Shown piece after piece: positions 55,251 through 64,000 of a DNA stretch of 64,000 bases. The notes under the pieces are model-generated. The model did no database searches and had not been told where the DNA came from. It was given only the letters and a program-made list of their open reading frames with translations. Each line of letters starts with the position of its first letter. The stretch's first letter is position 1. Both the position numbers and the translations under genes were made by a program. Source of the DNA: Polytrichum commune (lineage: Eukaryota > Streptophyta > Polytrichopsida > Polytrichales > Polytrichaceae); assembly GCA_950295325.1 (NCBI GenBank), contig OX485804.1, positions 42,148,429-42,212,428 on the forward strand, written 5' to 3'.

Positions 55251-55868
55251 AAATCATCCTCAAAGTTGTGAATACCAAAGAGCTTAACGAGAATAGTAGG
55301 GAAGGAACAATGGGAGATCAAGTTGACTCAATTTCGGTCGTTGGAATGAGTCCACCTCTTGATTGAGGCACTAGCATGTAGACAAAGAGACTCTACAGTT
55401 CATCCCATGGTTGGCAAATATAGGTGCGATACTTTCAATTAGGTAGAAGCCCTCCATTTCTAGTAGTGGCCCAATTCCGACACCTAATTTTGGCCCCAAA
55501 GTGGCATTGGATGGCTGCAACTAGAAAAGGAAAAGGAAAAGTAACTCCCATGACTAGGTACCGGTGTGAATGTGAGCCCATTGGCCTAATGTTGTTCATG
55601 GTAATCCGTGATGCGGCATAAGGTGTTATGCCTCCTAGGAGGTGAGCTCTAGTGTAGTACTTACTTTTCCAATTTATTGGGGGGGGGGGGGATGGGTGTT
55701 TGTTTGTTTTCAACTTTTCTTTTGTTTGGGACCATGTATGTGAGTTATTTGATGGCATCCTAGTGAATATTTCTCATGAGGGTTTTGATGGTTAATTTTA
55801 GGATCTTTAGATTGGTGGCGGCAAGTATGTAAGTCGAAAAGTGCAAAATGTTGAGAACTTCCTATGAC

Positions 55869-56034
55869 CTTTTTTTCTCTTTTATTTGGAATATAGGAGG
55901 TGCATGACCACCTAGTTATTTTTTCCGTCAAGTGGAGAGAAGATTTCACGGCCATGAATTGAACTACCAACCACTCCATTTGGTTTTGAGTGCCTCTCCA
56001 CTATCATTTGGTAATTTTGGGTCATCTCGAACTA
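55869..56034 (-). mobile_element. SINE family S1 copy
   Basis: On the minus strand: 'GATGACCCAAAATTACC', A-box-like 'TGATAGTGGAGAGG', 'CAAATGGAGTGGTTGG', B-box-like 'GTAGTTCAATTCATGG', 'CTTCTCTCCACTTGACGG' and an A-rich tail ('CCAAATAAAAGAG'). It is collinear with 12584-12741. Flanks 55856-55868 and 56035-56047 are a possible, much decayed 13-bp duplication (about 9 of 13 alike). The 55710-55979 minus-strand frame is SINE-derived. Confidence 0.78.
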
Positions 56035-56049
56035 TACTCCTTGTGACTT

Positions 56050-57730
56050 GGATAATACATTACTAGAAGATGTAACCCCAAAATTAGCATCAAGCACACC
56101 AAATTAGACACTAGCTTAAGACCTTTCAACAATAAACCTATGAGGGGTGGGTTTCTATTGGACCTCTTAATATGGCTTCATGAGTTCCAAAGTGAGCAAC
56201 TATGTACTTCAAATTGCATATTTAATTATATGGTTCTAAGGGTTGAAAAACACAACTCGTTTGTTGAGAGTCAACGCCCACCTTGCTTTATGTGGGGCCT
56301 ATGTAGTATTCTAGATCACAAATAAACTTTGACTTACACTATTCAAAGATCTAAAGCATGCACGATGTCAAAAATGGGTGTGCGTTTGATTCATAAACAC
56401 CAACCTCTGTAGGGTCAATAGTTAAGTTCATAATTGGGAAGGTCTACATGATCACTTATCGAGAAAGAAAATCTTCACTCCTTTCACGGTTTAGAGCTTT
56501 TGTATCTCATCTTAGTTCTGGAAATTTGAAATGATAATCTTCATGATTTGCAATTGCTAACTAGATGAAACAATTCCTAGTTACATAGGGGGGGGGGGGG
56601 ACGTTGAACCTCTCCCTATGAGCTTTCAAGGGAGGCACATGGGACCTGGGCAACCCCCCAAAACAATCTCAATTTTTTTTTTGATCCCGACCGAAAACTA
56701 TTGCCCGTCCTCCTCCCCCCCCCCCCCGGGGCCCGACTAATTAACTTGGAAACCAAATTCATTACAAGATCCTCATTTGCATTGAGGGTATAATGTTTGT
56801 GACTTACCATTTGAAAGGGTCTTTGTCACTCTAAAGGGAAACTAAAATTAGTGTGGTGATTTTAGTATGTATATTGTTTAGGTAAATTCCTTCCACTTTC
56901 ACAAGTAATCATACACATTCAAAATAGTTAAGTATCATTAAATGCAATCAATTGTAAATAATCATATTAAACGTAATGGATGAGATGTAATTAAACTCAA
57001 TTAATTATCATATGCATTTACTTGAATTAGTTACAATTTAATACACTTGTTTAGGCTTCATTATGCTTAATTATGCTTAATACACTTAATTACATTTGAT
57101 CACACTCCATTAGTTTGAATGCGTATGAATACTTGTGAAAGTAGAAGGCATTACTCAAAACATTATAAAATATACATGCTAAAATGAACACACTAGTTTC
57201 ACTTTAGAATGACACAAAGACCCTTTCAAACGGTTAGCCTTCCAAGTTAGTTACATGCTTTGTTGACAGTTTCTCTTCCGGGAAATGAAACCCCAGTCGA
57301 TTGCTTGTTTACCAAGTGAATTAAACTGCACATATTTATTGGATTCTGGACCTTGAAGGTGAAGTGCACTCAATACGGATTTCGTAGACAAGCATCCTTC
57401 AAGAATGCAAGGACAATGTGTGTGTGTGTTTTTTGAAATCAAGTGAGACGGGCAACAATTTTCAGTCGGGATCAAAAACAAGAAAACGGTAGAACCGTGA
57501 GGCTCTGTCCTTTACTATGAAAGACTACAATTATAGTTGTCCACTTTGCTCATGCCAATCCATGGCTATTTACTATACCAAACCTTTCTTGGATTTTGTG
57601 CACCTTCTTCTCAAATGCAGGTCAAGGATTTTGATATCACCCGAAATTTTTAGAATAAATAATCAAGAAGTGCCGAAATAACTATAGTTAACTAGATTTC
57701 TTTCAATGCATTTTAGGGAGCAACTATAGT
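56050..57730. other. Unassigned DNA with an R1 fragment and poly(G)/poly(C) runs
   Basis: 56395-56570 retains minus-strand R1 words ('AATTGGGAAGGTCTACATGA', 'TTGCAATTGCTAACTAGATG'). Homopolymer runs are at 56588-56600 and 56715-56727. 56860-57110 repeats 'TTAAT' and 'CACTTAATTAC' words. The segments 56755-56880 and 57150-57245 look like inverted counterparts ('CTTTGTCACTCTAAAG' / 'CTTTAGAATGACACAAAG'). Confidence 0.4.
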
Positions 57731-57840
57731 TCTATATATACATATAAATACATATACATACACATACACACACATATATACATACACATACACATACACA
57801 CACACACATATATATATATATACATACATATACATATATA
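57730..57840. repeat. (CATA)n/(CA)n/(TA)n compound microsatellite
   Basis: A mix of 'CATACA', 'CACACA' and 'TATATA' blocks over about 110 bp. It explains the Cys/Met/Tyr-rich open frame 57724-57984 on the minus strand. Confidence 0.95.
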
Positions 57841-58314
57841 ATTATAGTTAACATCCACATTAAATAAAGTGGACCAAAAATAACAAGAACAAGTAACGTC
57901 CAAGTGTGAACGCAAAGTGGTTAGGAAATTTGCTCTTGAAACGAAGAAGTTGATGCATAGCCTCTGTCCTACAGACAAAGCCAAAAAAATTAAAAATTTT
58001 GGAGGGTTGCCCGGCCTCTATCGGCCTCCTCTCGAAGCTTAGTATAGGGGGGAGGTTTAATGCCCCTAACGTTACATAGTAGTGGGCCACATAAACACAT
58101 AGTACGTTAAGAAGTGGTGGTTGCAAAGAAACACATCCACAGACAAGCACACAAGCAATGTTCCCTGCTCTTACTACACACACTTAAACCATCTCTTTTG
58201 TATTATAAAGTTTCCCTTTGGAGTCTTGCTGGGCGAATGACGGCAGCAGCCATTCCCACTTGAAGTGTGTGCCGAAAGTGGGCCAACACTAAAGAGCTTC
58301 TGCCCCGTGTCTGG

Positions 58315-59925
58315 GGAGGTTGATTTTTGGGCATAAACTTAATCCGTCAAAATCCTATAGTGTGTGCTTTCCAACTCCAATTGGTTACATGTTGTGGTTT
58401 TGCGGGTTTTCATTCTTAATTTTGACACTAAAGTATCATAAAGACTTCCAAGCTACTGAAACATCTTACGCGCAGAGGTTAATGCAATACTCATTGCCAT
58501 CAAAACCAAACAACACACCCTACTAGGCACATACATATTTATAGATAGCCTCAATGGCATATTTCTAATTAATAACCACATTCAACACCCAACATCACAA
58601 CACCACCACCCTGATAAATTATTAATAAAAGAAATTGTAAAACAAATGTATTGGACCCCACACACAATCCACCTTCACAAAGTATGCGCACATTTGGGCA
58701 TTACCAGAAATGAAATTGCCAATACACTAGCCAATGAAGGAACACTTAAGGGAAAACCAGATACAACACCCCGGATACACACAACCCACCCCACCCCCTA
58801 CTGGCCAGTTGCCCAAGGGCCACACACGATAGGGTCATCTGCAACCTCCACACATTCACAACCAAAGAACATAGAAATCAATAATATGTAGCAGCCAAAC
58901 ACAAATTCCCATACGTGGAAAAATGGTTATCCAACATTCAAATAAACTAGAAACTCTCTAACCACTTATGGAGAAATGAAAGCGTGACAGACGCCCAAAT
59001 CACTCAAACTCTAAAATTCAGATATGCACAATACATGGGTAACCACATGAAGAATATATTCTAACCCCTCACACACCAAAACCCCAACTGCACATTGTGT
59101 CATAATAATGATAGAGACACATGGCCACACCTATTATCAAATTGTGAACACCCATACCTAAAAGGCCTAGAATTGCATGACACAACAAAGCAATACATCT
59201 CATCACCCAAACACTACAAGCCAACAAAAACACACGGTTCTTCACATTGACTAATGCAAGCAGTTTTAACAACACACCACCAAAACAAACAATCCCAAAG
59301 TGGCTCCTCAAATGCACATGCTCACAATCAGTCTGCCAATGCCAAGCTAAACTAAGGCCAAACATCATTTGCATATTAGGACTCCCAAACCAAACACAAA
59401 CACCAACCGCACCCTTTCCTATACTCACAATTCAACTCATTGAGTTCACATACTGCCATGCCAAATTCCCCGACCAAGATCTCACATGTAAACATACCAA
59501 ATATGACCCACTAATTCAAAGCTTACAAAACGGTGGTTGGAAAACCAACCCCTTCATTACTATCATAGCCGGAGTAAGAGGGGCTATACACGAACACTCA
59601 ATTAATAAACTTACCAACCTTAAAATCCCAAAACCCAACATTAATACTCTCATGAAAAACGTACACCAAAATGCCATCAAATTTGGAAACTACTAACACA
59701 CTGCCCGAGTCCACCTCCCAAAGAGGCAAAATACCTTAAGTTGCATCATGGATAACCGTGATCAACATTAGGTTAATGGGCTCGCGTTCATGCCGGTACC
59801 TAGATACGGGCATTATTTTTTCGTTTTCTTAATTTGAGGTGTATTCCATAGATTCTTCTAAATGATCGGTGATTTTCATGAAAACTTGAACTTCAACCGG
59901 TTCATCCGTAACTATACTTCTTATC
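58315..59925 (+). repeat. R2 repeat copy split by a LINE
   Basis: 58328-58425 has R2's left part ('TTGGGCATAAACTTAATCCG', 'CCAATTGGTTACATGTTGTG', 'GCGGGTTTTCATTC') and 59816-59925 its right part ('TTAATTTGAGGTGTATTCC', 'TAAATGATCGGTGATTTTC', 'GAACTTCAACCGG'). Confidence 0.75.
58426..59815 (+). pseudogene. 5'-truncated LINE 3' end: RNase H and zinc knuckle, decayed
   Basis: From about 58468, after a 2-bp frame slip, a retroelement RNase H domain is readable: 'AEVNAILIAIKTKQ' (Glu), 'GTYIFIDSLNG' (Asp), then 'KVCAHLGITRNEIANTLANE' (His, with the final catalytic Asp changed to Asn in 'EIAN'). About 59090-59165 gives a Cys/His zinc motif ('CTLCHNNDRDTW' ... 'LLSNCEH'). The frame 59247-59696 continues the C-terminus, for example 'NTPPKQTIPKWLLKCTCSQS' and 'IQLIEFTYCHAKF', and ends in a natural stop at 59696. 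Endonuclease and reverse transcriptase are absent, so this is the 3' part left by incomplete reverse transcription. Flanks share a decayed direct repeat (58407-58425 and about 59818-59837). No poly(A) tail is seen. Confidence 0.82.
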
Positions 59926-60525
59926 CCAATTGGTGAGGGTGATAATAATTCCTGAAGCATTCAATGTTTAGCCAAAATTTCAAAGTTACTCAAGGGTGAA
60001 TTTTTTCACGAGTGATACTAAATTCATGAAGACATGCTCATTTACCTTGGAATTCAAGAAAATTAGTGTGTGTTCTAGGATGTTTGTAGAGTGATAAAGA
60101 AACATTCATATGGAAACACATGCTTGTTAGGAAATAATGCCTAGTGCCGGTATTTTCAGTGAATGATGTTGCTATGGATAATATTTTTAGTGAATAGTGT
60201 TTTTATGAATAGTTCCAGGATGAACAATGCTTCCTAGATCTTTTGGTGGCACTACTTCTATAGCGTATAGAAGTTTAGTATCACCTTCACTAATTTCCCA
60301 CACTCACTATTAGCCATCCCTCACTTATTGCATAATTAGTGTAGCGGTCGACTCTCCTTGTTTATTGGCTTCTGCTCAATATGTGTATATGTTTAACAAA
60401 TTTCATTAGACTTTTAACTTCAAATCCAAAGTGTCACATGGCATTTTCAAAGACAAAAGTAAATGTTAATTGACATCTACAACTTACTCTAAAATGCCAC
60501 TTCATTGTCACCTACCTAGTAGTAT
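59926..60525. other. Unassigned AT-rich DNA
   Basis: Nothing recognised apart from short phrases shared with 38110-38190 ('CACCTTGGAAT' type). Confidence 0.35.
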
Positions 60526-60950
60526 GTGTCATTTCAAACTCTAGCATGTCAATTGTAGTTAAGGTTTTGTTATCACTTCAACTAACCCAAGGAAACAACC
60601 TAGGGAACAAGGTCTCAAGGAAGACTGAGCTACTGTCTATAAGGATCAATGTCACGTCTCATTGAGGTTTTTTATAATTGTCTATGTCCTTTACTCCTTC
60701 ATTCCTTCTTCACTGGGCGCAATTCACCCCTCATGGTTCATTGGTTCTTTCTCGGGTGTGTGTGATTCCATCCTATGTGTGTGGACTCCTATAACTCTAA
60801 TGTCCACTTTCTACGTCAATCATGAAGCTCTTTCAACTTTGGCAATAGTCTTTGTATTGGCAATTATCTTTTATAGTGGCCATAGTCTTCCAACGGATTC
60901 CCATCCGATGGGGGTTAGTATCTTCTACCTTAATTAGAAGGCTCATTTAA
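60525..60950 (+). repeat. Diverged relative of the 31-33 kb LTR
   Basis: 'AACAAGGTCTCAAGGAAG', 'GAGCTACTGTCTATAAGG' and 'CATTGGTTC' are ordered as at 31245-31330, and the downstream part again has 'CAATAGT' and 'CATAGTC' words. The frame 60662-60937 (91 codons) is inside and has no domain. Confidence 0.45.
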
Positions 60951-61500
60951 TATCATCAATCGTAAATAAAATTGCACTGCTAATAGATTCATTCTTTTTT
61001 TAATACATTTTATCTTCTTCCCATGAATTCATCTCATTCATGAATCATCATATCCATATGGCATCTTGGTTTGCAATCCCTGCAAATACCCAAGTTAAAC
61101 ATACAAACCTTCTTATCATTCCCTCAAACTCGAGCTAACTGCCTTCTCTTTCACCTCACCTATCACAAGCTATCAGTGTTCTCTTTGACTATGGCCTTTT
61201 CTTTTTAGGACGGTGCATGCTACGTCAATATTAGAGCTTTTTGTTCCCTAACTTCCACTCGTTTGCCTTCTTGCTTATCTTTGCAATTTTGATTTTGATA
61301 TTGTTGTCAAAACTTGATAAGTTATGGCTCTTTCCTCCCATTTACTTTGTCCTCACTACAATGATCTAAGCTATCATCTCTTAACATTCAACCCTCTCAA
61401 CTCTCTTTCTAGGAATCACACACATGCCATTGCCCCATATATACTACATGCACTTCTAACCTTCTATGATAATTTCTATTTTGGACTTTGATCTCCTTAC
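60950..61500. other. Unassigned pyrimidine-rich DNA, possibly more of the same LTR
   Basis: Composition resembles 32640-33120 (many TTC/CTC words), but I cannot align it. Confidence 0.3.
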
Positions 61501-61745
61501 TGATGCAATGATTGGCCGGATAGGTGTTGTTTCACACCACTTGCAATCACTTTTGGGTGCCATTAAGTTAACCGTTTTGCGTGTCTTTGTATGCGGAGTA
61601 CAATATTTTGATGTTTAGATTAGGGAGACTCTATTGTACAAGTAGGGGGTTTGACTTACTTGCCTCTTTGAAAAAAATGCAACTAATCACTTGCAAGGAA
61701 TAATATCACGAAACAACTTGCATTCCTCATCATTTCCTCTTCTCC
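61500..61745 (+). repeat. R4 repeat copy
   Basis: Collinear with 34440-34712 over about 250 bp ('CTTTTGGGTGCCATTAAG', 'CTTGCATTCCTCATCATTTC'). Confidence 0.75.
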
Positions 61746-61790
61746 ATCTCTGAAAAACATTGCACGAAATTTCAAGCCACTCGTTCTAGC

Positions 61791-61946
61791 TGAATCCATA
61801 ACATTTATCAGATCCAAAACATTGCTCCGTGAGACTGACAATATTATGTAGAATATTCCCCACGTTTAGTTTGAATGTGAGAATATTCTACACAGTATTG
61901 TCAATCCCACATTACATTGTTATAGATTTGAATAATATTATGTTAC
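61791..61946. mobile_element. Palindromic foldback element (family P1), second copy
   Basis: Same arm-loop-arm layout as 55097-55250: 'ACTGACAATATTATGTAGAA' against 'ATTCTACACAGTATTGTCAA'. The 140-codon frame 61829-62251 starts inside this palindrome and runs through a (CT)n run, so it is not a gene. Confidence 0.85.
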
Positions 61947-62168
61947 CTTATTTTCACGGGTTATGGTATTCCTACCTTATACACTACATCCGTGTGCCAC
62001 AATTCACTCTCACCATCTGCGTGGACGTACAAACTACAAATTTTTTAAATAATATTGATATAGCGGTGGACTGTGTACGGGCAAGTACTATTATAGATCG
62101 ACCCGAGTCTCTCCTCGATTTGTATGCGAAAGTGAAGATAACTCTTCAACTAGTTGTTAGAGTGGTAC

Positions 62169-62171
<3 letters not shown>

Positions 62172-62199
<28 letters not shown>
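62172..62199 (+). repeat. (CT)n microsatellite
   Basis: About 14 uninterrupted CT units; read as Ser-Leu repeats in one frame. Confidence 0.95.
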
Positions 62200-64000
62200 G
62201 GGTGTGAAACACCGCCATCTAACGTGGTGGCCCATTAGAGGCCTCGTTTGAAGAGAAAGTATTTCACTAAATGTGAGTTTATATGGTGTCAACTTGAGCA
62301 CGGGCCCGATTCTCAAGCATTAAGCCCTCGATCTAGTCCAATTTTAGCAACTTTTTTGGGGCCCAACTCTGGTCCATGTAAAGCGATGAGGTCCGATCTT
62401 AGGTTTCGATGTTCTAAATGGGATATTTTAGTGAAGATAAACAACCTTTCATGGATCAACAATAGAGAAGTTCATTATCCAATGGATGAGCCCGATATGG
62501 TCCATGTTGAGAGTTTGAGCCAAGGAAAACCTCGTCCCGTGTTTTTTCAAGCCAACCCGAAGATTTGGAGTCAAGTTTCTGCCACCTAGGATGCCACCTA
62601 GGATGAGTAATGTTCAGGTCCGACCCTCATATGAAGCCCTTGGGCCGGATTAGATGGAACTGAGCAATCCTATTGGTTGAAATTCTTAGAGTTTGGGCCA
62701 ACCCTCAATAGTGTAAAGTGGGCCTATGTTGGAGTCATGTTGCAACTTGCTGATTGATTTGGTAGACTCTTAGCATGTGCGAAGAATTTTTACTCAACTT
62801 TGAAATTCATAGTCGGATACAAGTTTGTCACTTGGGGAGTAAGTTACTAAGTTAAGGGTGCGTTAACGCTTGGGTCCAAGGCCAAAAAAACTTCAAAATG
62901 GAGCAATGGTTTCGATTAAGAGCAAAGTTTAGGACCCAATGAGTTTAGACTAGGGGTTTGAGTCCAAGGCATGGAAATATAAATCAAGTGGCGTTGATGG
63001 GGCATCACTATCCTATCCTTTATCAGCGGTCTTCACTCAAGAACCATACATACTCCTCTTATAAATCAACCTTGAATTTTGGGTTTCAATTTTGAGTCCA
63101 ACATTGAAGTTAGTTAAGGGGTGTTTTGAACCCCGAGTTTGATGGATGTAGACCTCATTGAAAACCCATCTTTTGGTTGCAAGCACAGTCAAGTGAACCA
63201 CTTTGTATACAAGCTAGAGTACGTAAATCACAAAGTAACCTTCATCGAAGTTTTGAATGGTTTCAATACAAATGATTATATAACACAATGTTTATGACAA
63301 TGAGTTCTTTGAATGTAATCATCGAAATATATCTATGCATTTTTCAAAGGAAAAAAAAGTGACACATTAAGAGTACAAGCAACTTCATTATCTACTTGTT
63401 GTTTGTCAAGATATACCATAAATGACTTTTTAGTGCATCAAATTCCATATTTTCTATGTTTTGGTTGGTGGAACCCTTGTATGAACCACAAAGTTGTCAA
63501 AACCTTATAATATTTTGAAAGCTACATAAGTAATCATGCGAGAAAGCATGTCGTGAGATAGTAAAACACTGCTTTTAAAAACATACATTTCACACATTTC
63601 TAGTTTATTAGATTTCACTCGACCTATGCAACCAAGTAATAATAAGTTCAATGAAGGGGTACATGGTTTCAGGATGATTCAATCATGGTTTTTGCTTATT
63701 TTATGTATTAGAATGACTAGACTAACCGGTGATAGCTTTTTTTTTAAAGTCTACTTGACCATGCTTACACCCCTTCACACTTGAGCCCAAGTTAAGGGTT
63801 TGAACTCAACTTGAAGGTACGTTACTAGGATTTGACAACCTTTTGTTCAATCATCAATCTATTCATAGAGCGTCACCGGTATCATGACTTTAAACCTTGA
63901 ACTTGTTGAGTTAATGTAAAGTGGTAATGTTCAAAGCACAATTTTGTTTTGTTGAAGTATGGTGTACTAAGTTCATCCCTTGAATGTCTACATGGACTTT
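62200..64000. other. Unassigned DNA
   Basis: 62248-62589 is open for 113 codons, moderately GC-rich, with no recognisable domain, no flanking exons and no repeat match I could find; it is the only frame here that I would test for expression. The rest is AT-rich with nothing recognised. Confidence 0.35.

Noticed and set aside
57724..57984. Cys/Met/Tyr-rich minus-strand frame as a small secreted protein
   Set aside because: It is a translated (CATA)n/(CA)n microsatellite.
61829..62251. 140-codon plus-strand open frame
   Set aside because: It begins inside a palindromic element and reads through a (CT)n run.

Overview
This window reads as nuclear DNA of a land plant with a large, repeat-filled genome. 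It is AT-rich overall. The one convincing gene has short exons, GT-AG introns and a GC-richer 5' region. Nearly everything else I can recognise is transposable-element debris: a Ty3/gypsy chromovirus, a probable Tat/Ogre-type LTR, two Tc1-like transposase relics, one LINE 3' end, two tRNA-derived SINE families, several MITEs, tandem arrays and microsatellites. Which plant is not decided by the sequence. Tc1-like (DD34E) transposases and a LINE with this kind of RNase H/zinc-knuckle tail are not typical of flowering plants, so a seedless plant or other early-diverging lineage is a reasonable but weak inference.

Layout. 1-6.0 kb: nested repeats, including three TIR-bearing MITE-like insertions, a Tc1-like relic (2015-3050, minus), a 350-bp foldback (4911-5262) and one MITE inside another TIR-bounded segment. 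6.2-10.5 kb: the gene, on the plus strand, with a probable 5'-UTR intron and seven coding exons (7637-10482) that join to 327 residues. The protein is Arg-rich, has five GW dipeptides, and every coding intron is in phase 1. 10.5-12.5 kb: mostly unique sequence. 12.6 kb: a SINE with near-perfect target duplications. 14.6-18.4 kb: a decayed chromovirus lacking gag and protease, plus an inverted LTR fragment. 18.4-24.4 kb: diverged repeats. 24.4-26.7 kb: two tandem arrays (3 x 268 bp and 5 x 212 bp) joined by a dispersed-repeat copy. 26.7-31 kb: old repeats and unassigned DNA. 31.0-33.9 kb: a SINE, then a long LTR with a tRNA-Arg-type primer-binding site but no gag/pol. 34-42 kb: dispersed repeats, a 160-bp array (39.5-40.5 kb) and a Harbinger-type MITE nested in another repeat. 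42.4-42.8 kb: an intact-looking SINE. 42.9-50.5 kb: many copies of one repeat family and a MITE. 50.5-51.7 kb: the second Tc1-like relic. 52.3-52.8 kb: a Harbinger-type MITE with TTA duplication. 55-62 kb: palindromic elements, a SINE, and a 5'-truncated LINE inserted in a dispersed repeat. 62.2-64 kb: nothing recognisable.

Names for unnamed families used below: R1 (about 350-700 bp; shared core near 'GATTAGCAAATC' and 'CACGTGTCTT'), R2 (about 230 bp; shared core 'GAGATCCTAGTGTTTC' ... 'CTCGAACTTCAACC'), R3 (about 250-350 bp; core 'GGGCATGATAGATTTAC') and R4 (about 260 bp; core 'TTTTGGGTGCCATT'). These were found by eye; boundaries of diverged copies are approximate. I see no rRNA or tRNA gene, CRISPR array, or prokaryotic or organellar gene. 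No coordinated multi-gene system is present; the most interesting coding object is the GW-motif protein, and the most interesting structural objects are the nested insertions whose duplications can be read directly.
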